The notes under the pieces: generated by a model | Seen by the model: only the letters and a program-made list of their open reading frames with translations | What the model was told of the DNA's origin: nothing | The model's database searches: none | Source: Candidatus Melainabacteria bacterium | GTDB lineage: Bacteria > Cyanobacteriota > Vampirovibrionia > 2-02-FULL-35-15 | Direction of reading: 5' to 3' | DNA: 49,759 nucleotides | Assembly (NCBI GenBank): GCA_016201905.1 | Contig: JACQBQ010000059.1 | Location: 1-49,759, forward strand | Program-made: the position numbers and the translations under genes | Shown here: positions 34,284-43,009 of the stretch, piece by piece | Numbering within the stretch: position 1 is the first letter of the stretch | How the letters are laid out: every line of letters starts with the position of its first letter

Positions 34284-34808
34284 ATGACACTACCAAATAA
34301 CCCAAATAAAAAAATGATAGAAATGTTTGTAACAGGAATAGCATTAGATGTTAGGAATAACCATCCTTTGGTAATACTCAACGATGCTTCCAAAAAAAGA
34401 GCATTGCCTATCTGGATCGGACATGCTGAAGCACAAGCCATTGCAAGGGCACTAGAAGAGTTTAAGCCAGAAAGACCATTAACCCACGATCTTTTAATCA
34501 ATATTATTGAAGGCACGGGCTACAAAGTACATCATATAGAAATAAATGATTTAAATGAAAACACTTATTTCTCGTCTATTATTTTAGAAAATGCAATAGG
34601 AGAATTAGTTCCTGTTGACTCACGACCAAGCGATGCAATTGCTGTTTCTCTTAGGGTTGACTGTCCTATTTTAATTTCTGAAAAAGTATTTGCAGATGGA
34701 ACGATTCCAACCGAAATGGACTCAGATGATGAAGATACAGAAGCATTTAAAAGTTTTTTACAAAATGTTAAAGCTTCAGATTTTAAGTTAGCCAGCTCTG
34801 ACGATTAG
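34284..34808 (+). CDS. bifunctional nuclease (BFN/DUF151) domain protein
   Basis: A 174-residue protein dominated by the BFN domain (about 8-140): VTGIALDVRNNHPLVILND, RALPIWIGHAEAQAIARALE, RPLTHDLL, and the signature VDSRPSDAIAVSLRVDCPI. Plant members have been reported to have RNase and DNase activity; for bacterial ones the role is uncertain. An acidic Asp/Glu segment and a short helix end the protein. The frame can begin at a TTG at 34278, but the ATG at 34284 fits the family better. A small hairpin (AAAGATTT-AACT-AAATCTTT, 34225-34244) lies upstream. Confidence 0.87.
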   Translation: MTLPNNPNKKMIEMFVTGIALDVRNNHPLVILNDASKKRALPIWIGHAEAQAIARALEEFKPERPLTHDLLINIIEGTGYKVHHIEINDLNENTYFSSIILENAIGELVPVDSRPSDAIAVSLRVDCPILISEKVFADGTIPTEMDSDDEDTEAFKSFLQNVKASDFKLASSDD

Positions 34809-34824
34809 TAATGCACACAATATT

Positions 34825-36162
34825 CTACAATAAAACACCAGATCTGATTCTTGCTCTTAAAAGATACCTGATTTCAGAAAACAAAAATTGAAGTTCAAAA
34901 GGTTTAGGCAAATAAAGATCTGCTCCACAGTCAAGAGCTGTATGATGATCTGGATTTTTTGTCGTCATAACAAGCCAGATACCAGCTAAGTTTGGATCCT
35001 GCTTCACTTTTTTTGTTAATTCCCACCCATTAAAACCATCTGAGGAAATATCAACTTCCAATAAAATTAACTCCGGACGCCAATTATTTATAAGCTGCCA
35101 GGCTTCACTAGAACTGTGTGCAACATCTACCATATAGCCTTCCATCTCAAGTGTGTCCCTCAAAAGCAATGACATTGAAGCATCTGGTTCTACAACTAAG
35201 ATTTTTATTCTATTATCTATTTGCTCATGTTCACTCGCAACAAGCCTCAACCTGTCACTAACCCAGTCTGAACCGCTCTTACTTTTAGCCAGGTACCTCA
35301 TGTCTCGAGAGACCTGAACTATTTCAACAGCACTTAAAAAATTACGGCGCCCTTTTGCTGTTACTCCAATACTAATAGAAACAAGTGGCACCCTTCTTCT
35401 TATACCTTTTGGACCAACGCCAATTACATAACCTCTGCTTGCATCAACCTGTGTATAAAATCTTGGTGCAATAAAATCAAACCTTCGGCATATTTCTTCA
35501 GCAATTGCTTCAGCATTTTCACTACGCGTAACAAGTATAAAATCATCACTGTCCCTATGGGCAAGAAAATCATCCTGAGTTAAAACAGACTTCAAGACAG
35601 CAGCTAAAGCTTTAATCATTTGATCTCCACGATTTTCGCCATATGTCTCGTTATAAACTCTCAAATTATCCAAATCGATTGATAAAACAGCCCAATCATT
35701 AATTTCAGTCAAACAATGTTCCAGAACATTGTTTGCTATGACTCCATCAGGTAATCCTGTCAGCTGGTTTACATGGGTCTCCTGCCTTCTTCTAATGTGT
35801 GCCATTACCCGAAAAGCAATTTCCTTTCCGGAAAGAGGATAAGAAATTACATCGTCAGCTCCAGCCCTCAGGACTTCAATCCTTTCATCCGGGTTATCCT
35901 CGTGAACCAGAAAAACAATTATTGGTCTTGGATTAATTTCAGAAGCTCTGACCTGCTGGCAGAAATTTAAACCGTGATCTCCTGTCATATTGCTGTAGAG
36001 TAATATCAAATCAGGTCTAAGCAGCTTTAGATTATTTTCAGTATCTGTAACATTATTAAAAGTTTCAACCTTAAAGCCTGCCATCTCCAATGCATCAGCT
36101 ATAGTTACATCCACATCACTGGTAATTAAGAGGACTTTTGATGTTGGCTGAATAGAAACCAT
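34825..36162 (-). CDS. response-regulator-like protein: pseudo-receiver, degenerate GGDEF, pseudo-receiver
   Basis: A 445-residue soluble protein of three domains. The first receiver fold (about 8-127) has Y56 where the phospho-acceptor Asp belongs (DLILLYSN), Y108 in place of the conserved Lys and no conserved Thr. A GGDEF-type domain follows (about 131-310): QLTGLPDG and the metal-site SIDLDNLRVYNETYG are kept, but the GGDEF signature reads DSDDF (204-208), so cyclase activity is doubtful. The second receiver (about 322-440) has E369 in place of the Asp (ELILLEVDI), keeps the Thr and Lys (K420 in LPKPF), and may be locked in an active-like state by the acidic side chain. The ATG directly follows the stop of the histidine kinase gene, so the two are certainly linked in expression. 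The output is unknown. Confidence 0.85.
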   Translation of the reverse strand: MVSIQPTSKVLLITSDVDVTIADALEMAGFKVETFNNVTDTENNLKLLRPDLILLYSNMTGDHGLNFCQQVRASEINPRPIIVFLVHEDNPDERIEVLRAGADDVISYPLSGKEIAFRVMAHIRRRQETHVNQLTGLPDGVIANNVLEHCLTEINDWAVLSIDLDNLRVYNETYGENRGDQMIKALAAVLKSVLTQDDFLAHRDSDDFILVTRSENAEAIAEEICRRFDFIAPRFYTQVDASRGYVIGVGPKGIRRRVPLVSISIGVTAKGRRNFLSAVEIVQVSRDMRYLAKSKSGSDWVSDRLRLVASEHEQIDNRIKILVVEPDASMSLLLRDTLEMEGYMVDVAHSSSEAWQLINNWRPELILLEVDISSDGFNGWELTKKVKQDPNLAGIWLVMTTKNPDHHTALDCGADLYLPKPFELQFLFSEIRYLLRARIRSGVLL

Positions 36163-37302
36163 TTAATTTATTATTTCCTCACTTTTATTTTTAGGCTCAC
36201 TTGTCGACAAAGGAATTGCCTGATTAGAAATCACTGCAGGTAAAATAACTGAAAATATTGTTTCTCCAGGCTTGCTTGATACATCTATTTCTCCTTTCAA
36301 AGCTAAAACCAATGATTTTGTAATGAATAGACCCAAGCCCGTTCCCTGCGTTTGTCTTGTTAGTGGATTGTCTAACCTGCCAAACTTAGTAAATATTTTT
36401 GGTAAATCATTTTCCTTAATTCCAACACCTTGATCTATGACTTCAATTTTTAATCTATCTTTTACATTTTGATCATTTTTCAGAGTTGAAACTTTTATTG
36501 TCACTACTCCACCATCTGGTGAATATTTAATTGCATTGTCTATTAAGTTAGTTAGTATTTGTTCTAATCTATCTGCATCAGCCCATACATGTGGAATATC
36601 TTCTTCAATTTTTTGCAGGACCTTATGATTTAAAGATTTTGAACTTAAAGAATCACAAACCTTATCTATATTTTTCCTTAAGTCTAACGCTCTGACAGTT
36701 AATTGATAATTCTGGGATTCAAGTCTTGAAACTGCAAGTAAATCTTCAACAAGTCTTATAAGCCTGTCTGCTTGCTCTTTAATTATTGTTGTATATTTTT
36801 TTTTATTTTCTTCCAGAAGCTTATCACCCGATCTTAATAAAGTTTCTGCAAAGCCCTTAATACTTGTAAGCGGAGTCCTAAGCTCATGACTAACTGTACT
36901 TACAAACTCTATCTGCGCACGATCTAAATTAGATACAATCGGGTTTTCAGTGTGAAATATTATCAGATAACCTTTAAATCTGTTTTGATTTTTCTTATCA
37001 TTTAAGTTTTTAATTTCTATTTGCCTGGCTTTAAGCGTGATTTTTTTTCCATCTCTTCTAAATAATATTGCAGCCTGAGGTTTTGTTAAGCTTTCAGTAC
37101 CTGATGCTTTTGACAGTAAGCTTTCCGGCAAAGAATAAATTTTTCCTGTTTCTTGCCCTAAGAGTTCATCGAAACTCCAGCCTGTTATTCTTTCAATTAC
37201 TTCATTTATAAAAATAATCTTTCCAAATTCATTAGATGCTACATACCCATCTGGAGAGCAGGAAACTAATGCATTTAGTAATTCTTCCGGCTTATAATTC
37301 AT
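36163..37302 (-). CDS. PAS-domain sensor histidine kinase, soluble
   Basis: A 379-residue two-component kinase with no membrane helix. A PAS domain (about 5-118: SPDGYVASNEFGKIIFINEVIERITGW) precedes the dimerisation helix with H139 in STVSHELRTPLTS. The HATPase_c domain shows the N box ILTNLIDNAIKYSP, the G1 box VIDQGVGIKENDLPKIF, and the G2 box GTGLGLFITK. All catalytic boxes are intact, so it should autophosphorylate. The PAS signal, cytoplasmic and perhaps a cofactor or redox state, is unknown. It is followed without a gap by a receiver protein that cannot accept the phosphate at either Asp site, so its true phospho-partner must be elsewhere or the pair signals by contact. Confidence 0.93.
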   Translation of the reverse strand: MNYKPEELLNALVSCSPDGYVASNEFGKIIFINEVIERITGWSFDELLGQETGKIYSLPESLLSKASGTESLTKPQAAILFRRDGKKITLKARQIEIKNLNDKKNQNRFKGYLIIFHTENPIVSNLDRAQIEFVSTVSHELRTPLTSIKGFAETLLRSGDKLLEENKKKYTTIIKEQADRLIRLVEDLLAVSRLESQNYQLTVRALDLRKNIDKVCDSLSSKSLNHKVLQKIEEDIPHVWADADRLEQILTNLIDNAIKYSPDGGVVTIKVSTLKNDQNVKDRLKIEVIDQGVGIKENDLPKIFTKFGRLDNPLTRQTQGTGLGLFITKSLVLALKGEIDVSSKPGETIFSVILPAVISNQAIPLSTSEPKNKSEEIIN

Positions 37303-37488
37303 GTCAATCTAAACCATTCCATACCCTAACTGCAGAATTTTAATAAAATTAAATGTCATTATTATGACTTGATCATAGGACTAAAATAGTAAATCACTTA
37401 TAAAAATGAGGATTTTTTAATATTTCAGCATGAAATTCAGCATTTATCTAGAATTTGATCTTTTGTAGAAAGCAATTATAGTGGATAT

Positions 37489-37519
37489 TTGACAAAAAAC
37501 CAGTAAAACATTGTAGTAT
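37489..37519 (+). promoter_or_regulatory. candidate promoter of rpsL-rpsG
   Basis: TTGACA (37489-37494) and TAGTAT (37514-37519) with a 19-nt spacer, 38 nt before the rpsL ATG. This is the best -35 match I found in the window. The long spacer lowers confidence. The rest of the 255-nt gap is AT-rich with nothing else I can name. Confidence 0.5.
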
Positions 37520-37557
37520 TTAAGTTTGCAGATTTCATAGCTAAACAGAAAGAAAAC

Positions 37558-37971
37558 ATGCCCACTTTTAATCAACTAATTAGAAAAGAACGAAAAAAAA
37601 TTCAATCAAAAACAAAGTCACCAGCTCTACAAGGCTGTCCTCAAAAAAGAGGTGTTTGTACACAAGTTAAAACAACAACACCAAAAAAACCAAATTCAGC
37701 TTTAAGAAAAATAGCCAGGGTAAAACTAACAAATGGTGCTGAAATTACAGCCTATATACCTGGTGTTGGACATAATTTACAAGAGCACTCAGTTGTTCTA
37801 ATCAGAGGTGGAAGAGTAAAAGATCTTCCAGGTGTCAGATACCATATCATCAGAGGAACTCTTGATACTCAAGGCGTAAAAGACAGAAAACAAAGTCGTT
37901 CGAAATATGGTGCCAAGAAAGATGGAAAAGTAGCTATCGGTGCACCTGCAGCTGCTCCTGCTAAAACATAA
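37558..37971 (+). CDS. rpsL: 30S ribosomal protein S12
   Basis: Decoding-centre protein. The 137-residue product has the usual [29 protein letters not shown], the decoding loop [17 protein letters not shown], the second conserved loop [21 protein letters not shown] around the usual Pro-Gly, and [15 protein letters not shown]. Lys at TPKKPNS is the wild-type residue whose changes give streptomycin resistance, so no resistance mutation is visible there. A short Ala/Pro tail ([10 protein letters not shown]) is added. rpsG follows after 15 nt. Confidence 0.98.
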   Translation: MPTFNQLIRKERKKIQSKTKSPALQGCPQKRGVCTQVKTTTPKKPNSALRKIARVKLTNGAEITAYIPGVGHNLQEHSVVLIRGGRVKDLPGVRYHIIRGTLDTQGVKDRKQSRSKYGAKKDGKVAIGAPAAAPAKT

Positions 37972-37986
37972 GAGGTAAATGAATTC

Positions 37987-38460
37987 ATGCCACGTAAAGG
38001 ACCAGTAGAAAAAAGAAGAGTAGTTGAACCAGATCCAAAGTTCAAAAGTACACACATTCAACGTTTTATAAACAGAGTAATCCAAAGAGGTAAAAAATCT
38101 ACTGCTCAAAGGATTGTTTATGACTCTCTTGATCTCGTTAAAGAACGTACAAAACAAGAGCCGCTAGAAGTTTTCAAAAAAGCAATTAAAAACGTTACTC
38201 CACTTGTAAAGGTAAAAGCAAGAAGAATCGGCGGAAGTACTTATCAAGTTCCAGTTGAAGTAGGACAGTTTGAAGGAGAATCCTTAGGCTCAAGATGGCT
38301 TATTAATGCAGCAAGAAGCAGACCTGGAAGATCAATGAGTGAAAAATTAGCATCTGAAATTTCAGATGCTGCCAGTGGTCAAGGCTCAGCTTTCAAAAAA
38401 AGAGAAGACACACACAAGATGGCTGAAGCAAATAAAGCATTTGCACATTATCGCTACTAA
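37987..38460 (+). CDS. rpsG: 30S ribosomal protein S7
   Basis: Primary 16S rRNA-binding protein that starts head assembly. The 157-residue protein has MPRKGPVEKR, KFINRV-like RFINRVIQRGKKSTAQRIVYDSL, the beta-hairpin KARRIGGSTYQVPVEV, and SRPGRSMSEKLASEI. It follows rpsL as in the str operon, but fusA and tuf, which normally come next, are absent; the gene ends overlapping the convergent unknown gene by 4 nt. Confidence 0.98.
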   Translation: MPRKGPVEKRRVVEPDPKFKSTHIQRFINRVIQRGKKSTAQRIVYDSLDLVKERTKQEPLEVFKKAIKNVTPLVKVKARRIGGSTYQVPVEVGQFEGESLGSRWLINAARSRPGRSMSEKLASEISDAASGQGSAFKKREDTHKMAEANKAFAHYRY

Positions 38461-39608
38461 CTAACTGCCCTTATAGGCTGTGGCTGAACTTTCGATGACT
38501 CTTCAATCTCTACAGGAGTACTAGGACTTCCTTTTATATTTTCTACTACAGGCTCATAATGCTTAATTTTAGACTCAACTTTTTTATCATCCTGAAATTC
38601 AACTACAATATTTCGATCTTTATCCAAATAATACAATGGGGGGGTACATCCAAGAAACTTAAATATAGGTTTTAAACAGTAGTTTCTAAATCCACTACTT
38701 CCTTTTCCACCAACATCAAATTCAGCACCAATTAAAAACTTCAAGAATTTATTAAATGGCCAACAAAGCCTATATTTATTTTGCCCGTTAACACTTTCTG
38801 GTTTTTTGTCCATAAATAATGAAAGTGGATTAATAATAGCTTTAATGATTTTCTGTAATGTTTGACTTTGCAATTTATCAGGCAGAAAAGTAATACTTCC
38901 CTGTTCATCAAAAGTATCAAGACCTTCTCTAATAGCCATATATGTTACGCCGACATCTACAAGTTTTTTTACTGCCCTGATATTAGAGAGCCAAGGTATT
39001 GTAGCCATTACAGCCCATTCTGGTACTGCTCTTCTATCGCCAAGCGCACTAGTTAAACTAGTCCTATATTCTCCTTTAGTTTTATCAGCTCTATTCCAGC
39101 AAACCATTGATAAAAGAGTTTTTTCAATTGCATTTGAAGCCATAGAAAAAACATTTAACAATGAAACTCCGGATAAAGTGAGCTTTTCTAGAAACGGGAC
39201 TTCTTTATAGTCTTCTCCATTGCCACTTTCAATCGACTCTTTAGCAATTCCAAGAAAACCAGAAATACCTGATACAACTTGAAACCAGGCCAAGAATCCA
39301 TCTTTTGTTTTTTTAGTCAGATTCTTAGATTTTGAAATTAAAATCGAAGATGCATCTCCAATCGTTGAAAGTAAATTTACAAAAGTAGCAGGTCCAGGGA
39401 AACAGCGCATCAGTGCACCAGCTCCAACAATCTCTAATCCTGCTGCTGCACTTGCAGGACTCCATGGAACATCATTTGACTCAATAAAATATTTGTCTGC
39501 TAATTTTGCTGTGTATTCATTTGACACAAGGCCATTGCTTGAAAAATTTTTTGATCCGAGAACTTGAATTCCGGATTGATTAAATGTTTGGCTAGCTACT
39601 ATTTCCAT
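38457..39608 (-). CDS. unknown protein, paralogue B of a tandem pair
   Basis: A 383-residue protein with no domain I recognise. It is clearly homologous over most of its length to the gene just upstream (39799-41085). Shared blocks are GDRRAVPEWAVMATIPWLSNI (matching NDRRCTAEWSIMTLLPWISNI), then V-D-x5-Y-x-A-I-R-E-G-x-D, and near the end GSSGFRNYCLKPIFKFLGC and PPLYYLDKDRNIVVEF. Four moderately hydrophobic stretches (about 48-85, 102-120, 140-165, 200-230) suggest membrane association or a hydrophobic helical bundle. No signal peptide is seen. The C-terminal 35 residues are polar and Pro/Glu-rich. It is shorter than its paralogue by loss of small loops and may be cotranscribed with it across a 190-nt gap. 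Confidence 0.8.
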   Translation of the reverse strand: MEIVASQTFNQSGIQVLGSKNFSSNGLVSNEYTAKLADKYFIESNDVPWSPASAAAGLEIVGAGALMRCFPGPATFVNLLSTIGDASSILISKSKNLTKKTKDGFLAWFQVVSGISGFLGIAKESIESGNGEDYKEVPFLEKLTLSGVSLLNVFSMASNAIEKTLLSMVCWNRADKTKGEYRTSLTSALGDRRAVPEWAVMATIPWLSNIRAVKKLVDVGVTYMAIREGLDTFDEQGSITFLPDKLQSQTLQKIIKAIINPLSLFMDKKPESVNGQNKYRLCWPFNKFLKFLIGAEFDVGGKGSSGFRNYCLKPIFKFLGCTPPLYYLDKDRNIVVEFQDDKKVESKIKHYEPVVENIKGSPSTPVEIEESSKVQPQPIRAVS

Positions 39609-39798
39609 TTCTAATTTTTTATCTGCCGTAGATCTTCGAATGCTACATTTTTACTACAATTTGCCATCGAATTAAATTGGTCCACCTGCCTTTGTTTTAA
39701 AAATGTTATAAAGCCATTCTCTCCAAAAAATTTTCTGCCTGTAGGGCAAAACCTTCTTGGAAATGCTAGCCACTAAATAAAGCACCTTCACATATCAA

Positions 39799-41085
39799 TC
39801 AATGAGCTACTGCTGCTTGTTTTCTAACTGTAGGGGTTAAGCTACAGCCACTTTTATCCTGCCTAGTTTGCTTTCTTACCTCACTAGAGCCAGTAGATTT
39901 ATCAATATCACCACTATAAAATTCGCTCACGACACTACCAGCTTTATCCAGATAGCAAACAGGTGGATTTGCACCAAAAAACTTTAATACAGGCAGCATG
40001 TACTTATACCTAAAACCAGAAGTACCAGGTCCATTTTGATCAGTTTCAGTACCTAGAAGCCATTCTTTTGCCCTACTAAATGGGAAACAAACTATTTCAT
40101 TTTCATTTCTGTCTCTAGCTTTCATTCCTACCAATTCTTTGATTTTAGAAATCGGGTTTGTAATAGATTGAAGAAGTCCCTTTAAAATCGGTATTTTATT
40201 CAAATCATTACAGATACCCTGAATTTTGTTCTTGCTTACAAAGTGATCAAATCCTTCCCTAAGAGCACCATAAATTACCACTAAGTCAACAATGTTTTTT
40301 ATTGGGTTTATGTTTGAAATCCATGGGAGTAACGTCATGATTGACCACTCAGCAGTACACCGCCTGTCATTATGCCCATTTATTTCCATGTCCTCATACT
40401 CATTTCCTCTTAAATTATCCTTCTCCTCATTTCTGCTTAGTCCAGAGATAAGAGTCTTCTCAGCAGAACCAAAAAACATAAAAACGCCATTAAAAGCCGA
40501 TGAAATACTTAATGCTATTTTTTCCCATAGAGGTATTTCCTTTACATTATGCTCTTTGCCAAAAAGCCTATCCCATATAAAACCTAAAGCACCACCACCA
40601 CCGGCAATTACCTGGGTCCAAGCCATATATGCTTCTCTTCTATCTTTAGCCTCTTCAGCTTTTTTCCTGTTCGGATCATTTGGATTACCAAGAGAATCAG
40701 TACCAGCTGCCCAGGTTTGCAAAAATTCTCCCAAAGTAGTTACTAGATTTATAAAAGTTGAGATGCCAGGAATAGCTTTCAGTAAAAATCCTGCTGCTAT
40801 AGTTTCGGTAGTTGCAATAAATGGACCCATCCCAACAATAAGTGGATTTTTAACTTCTGTCGGTGGAGTCGGTAAAGAGTTTAGATTTGCTTTTCTAAAA
40901 GGAAGTCTGTTTAACTGCTTTGCAAAATAGTAGTCCATAAGGTAAGCAGCTTGATACTTAAATGGATTATTAAATCTTTCATTTAAACTGATATCGGCCT
41001 TTAAGTTTCTTGAATCGCTAACAACTGGCATTCCATTTGAGGAATGAACAGTTACAGAAATTGGTTTTTGAATATTATTTGACAT
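39799..41085 (-). CDS. unknown protein, paralogue A of a tandem pair
   Basis: A 428-residue protein, the upstream member of the tandem pair. The order of parts is: polar N-terminus (1-40), YQAAYLMDYYFAKQ, a hydrophobic region rich in Gly/Ile/Leu (about 75-125), AYMAWTQVIAGGGGALGFIWD, a second hydrophobic region with the shared E-K-T-L motif (about 187-215), the most conserved block with DRRCTAEWSIM and PWISNINPIKN (about 243-285), then FPFSRAKEWLLGTE, GTSGFRYKYMLPVLKFFG and PPVCYLDK. The tail is polar, Lys/Gln/Ser-rich. I find no catalytic motif, metal site or signal peptide. A possible promoter (TTGAAA, 15 nt, TATAGA) ends about 12 nt before the ATG. Confidence 0.8.
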   Translation of the reverse strand: MSNNIQKPISVTVHSSNGMPVVSDSRNLKADISLNERFNNPFKYQAAYLMDYYFAKQLNRLPFRKANLNSLPTPPTEVKNPLIVGMGPFIATTETIAAGFLLKAIPGISTFINLVTTLGEFLQTWAAGTDSLGNPNDPNRKKAEEAKDRREAYMAWTQVIAGGGGALGFIWDRLFGKEHNVKEIPLWEKIALSISSAFNGVFMFFGSAEKTLISGLSRNEEKDNLRGNEYEDMEINGHNDRRCTAEWSIMTLLPWISNINPIKNIVDLVVIYGALREGFDHFVSKNKIQGICNDLNKIPILKGLLQSITNPISKIKELVGMKARDRNENEIVCFPFSRAKEWLLGTETDQNGPGTSGFRYKYMLPVLKFFGANPPVCYLDKAGSVVSEFYSGDIDKSTGSSEVRKQTRQDKSGCSLTPTVRKQAAVAH

Positions 41086-41318
41086 CTATAATTACTGAGA
41101 AAGTATTTCAATAAAATATTTTCACTGATAAATATTCTCATTTGTTAGGATTACTGACAAAAGTTCTCAAAAAGTTATATTTATACTCGTATACAGCTAA
41201 TACATATCATTGCATCTATTTATAAAGATCGATTTATGAAAATAGAACAAGCTGCTTAAAAGTTTTTACTACTTTATAGCTAAGTTAGAATGTAAGTTCA
41301 ATACCATTAAAGTATTTT

Positions 41319-42779
41319 ATGACAAAACTAATATTCGAAAAATCAAAACCTGGCAGGATTAGTGCTAACATTCCTTCCCTTACAAATGAGCAACTTAAAC
41401 CTATTAATGATTACATACCAGAAAATTATGTAAGAAAAGACATAGCAAAACTTCCTGAAGTTTCAGAAGTTGATTTGATTAGACATTTTTCAGAACTAGC
41501 AAGAAGAAATTTTTCAATTGATTCTGGCTTTTATCCTCTTGGCTCATGCACAATGAAATATAATCCAAAAATAAATGAGCAGGTTGCAAGATTTGAAAGA
41601 CTAACTAAGCTTCATCCAAAAGCTCCTGAAGAACAAGTTCAGGGAGCCTTAGAAATAATGTTTATTTTAGGTGAATATCTAAAAGAAATTAGTGGTTTCA
41701 AGGCAATTACTCTACAACCAGCTGCTGGTGCTCATGGAGAACTTACTGGCTTGCTCATGATAAAGAAATATTTTGAAAAATTGGGAGATAAAAAACGAAC
41801 CAAGGTTTTAGTACCTGACACAGCACATGGAACAAATCCTGCAACAGCAGGCATGTGCGGCTTTAAAGTTATTGAAATTAAATCAAATAGTAAAGGGCAG
41901 GTTGATCTTGAATCACTAAAAAATAATTTAGACGAAGAAGTAGCAGCCATAATGCTTACAAATCCAAACACACTTGGAATATTTGAAGAAGATATTTTAA
42001 CCATAAGCAAAATGGTTCACAAAGTTGGAGGACTTCAATACTATGATGGTGCAAATTTAAATGCCATTATGGGAATTGCAAGACCTGGTGATATGGGCTT
42101 TGATGTTTGTCATTTAAATCTACATAAAACATTTTCCACTCCACATGGAGGTGGAGGACCTGGTGCCGGCGTAGTTTGCTGCAATGAAAAGTTAGAGGCG
42201 TTTTTACCAATACCTATTCTGACTAAAGACAAAAGAGGAAAATATTTTTGGAATTATGACAAAAAGGATTCCATCGGAAAAATAAAAGCTTATTATGGAA
42301 ATTTCGGTATGTTTGTAAGAGCACTTGCTTATATATGGGCTAATGGCAAAGAAGGCTTAAAACAAGTCAGTTTTGATGCTGTTCTTAATGCAAATTACTT
42401 AAAAAATAAACTAAAAAAAGATTTTGATCTTCCTTATGATATTAATTGCATGCACGAGTTTGTTTTATCTGGTAACAGGCAAAAAAAACAAGGTGTCAGT
42501 ACTTTATCTATGGCAAAGAGGCTTTTAGATTTTGGAATACATGCACCGACTATTTATTTTCCGCTCGTTGTTCAGGAAGCTATTATGATTGAGCCGACAG
42601 AAACAGAATCAAAAGAAGAGCTAGATAATTTTGTAACCATAATGAAGCAGGTAGCAGGTGAAGTTATTTCAAAACCAGACTTTGTAAATGGTGCACCATA
42701 TAATACACCTGTTCGTAGAGTTGATGAAACACAAGCAGCAAGAAATTTGAATCTTTGCTGGAGCTTAAGCTGTAATTAA
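41319..42779 (+). CDS. gcvPB: glycine dehydrogenase (decarboxylating) subunit 2
   Basis: PLP-dependent P-protein subunit of the glycine cleavage system, two-gene form. The 486-residue protein has FYPLGSCTMKYNPKINE, LQPAAGAHGELTG, DTAHGTNPATA, LTNPNTLGIFE, the PLP lysine K270 in HLNLHKTFSTPHGGGGPGAG, and PTIYFPLVVQEAIMIEPTETE. The partner gcvPA and the T and H proteins are not adjacent; in most genomes gcvT-gcvH-gcvPA-gcvPB sit together, so here the system is dispersed. The methylene-THF it makes would serve PanB and the MetF-type enzyme. The 233-nt gap upstream holds no clear promoter; TAAAGT lies 5 nt before the ATG. Confidence 0.97.
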   Translation: MTKLIFEKSKPGRISANIPSLTNEQLKPINDYIPENYVRKDIAKLPEVSEVDLIRHFSELARRNFSIDSGFYPLGSCTMKYNPKINEQVARFERLTKLHPKAPEEQVQGALEIMFILGEYLKEISGFKAITLQPAAGAHGELTGLLMIKKYFEKLGDKKRTKVLVPDTAHGTNPATAGMCGFKVIEIKSNSKGQVDLESLKNNLDEEVAAIMLTNPNTLGIFEEDILTISKMVHKVGGLQYYDGANLNAIMGIARPGDMGFDVCHLNLHKTFSTPHGGGGPGAGVVCCNEKLEAFLPIPILTKDKRGKYFWNYDKKDSIGKIKAYYGNFGMFVRALAYIWANGKEGLKQVSFDAVLNANYLKNKLKKDFDLPYDINCMHEFVLSGNRQKKQGVSTLSMAKRLLDFGIHAPTIYFPLVVQEAIMIEPTETESKEELDNFVTIMKQVAGEVISKPDFVNGAPYNTPVRRVDETQAARNLNLCWSLSCN

Positions 42780-42784
42780 TTCTT

Positions 42785-43009
42785 ATGGAACTATCATCGA
42801 TAGCAAAATACTTGATTTATATTGGTGTACTCTTACTTATAATTGGTTCTGTTTTGTATTTTCTTAGTAAAATCGGCTTAGGAGTTGGCAAGCTACCCGG
42901 TGATATATTAATTCAAAAAGGAAATGTTACTTTTTACTTTCCATTAGCTACTTCGATCATCATAAGCATTATCCTTACTTTATTACTTAGTTTTTTCTCC
43001 AGAAAATGA
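42785..43009 (+). CDS. DUF2905 family small membrane protein
   Basis: A 74-residue protein with two transmembrane helices (about 9-29 and 49-70). Between them is the family's signature loop GLGVGKLPGDILIQKGNVTFYFPL. The function is unknown in all members. It begins 5 nt after gcvPB and its stop overlaps the SpoIID gene start by 4 nt (ATGA), so the three genes probably form one transcript. Confidence 0.9.
   Translation: MELSSIAKYLIYIGVLLLIIGSVLYFLSKIGLGVGKLPGDILIQKGNVTFYFPLATSIIISIILTLLLSFFSRK

Noticed and set aside
40292-40930. 212-codon open frame on the plus strand opposite paralogue A
   Set aside because: It is the antisense shadow of the 428-residue gene; composition is that of a reverse complement, and the minus-strand product is conserved in its paralogue.
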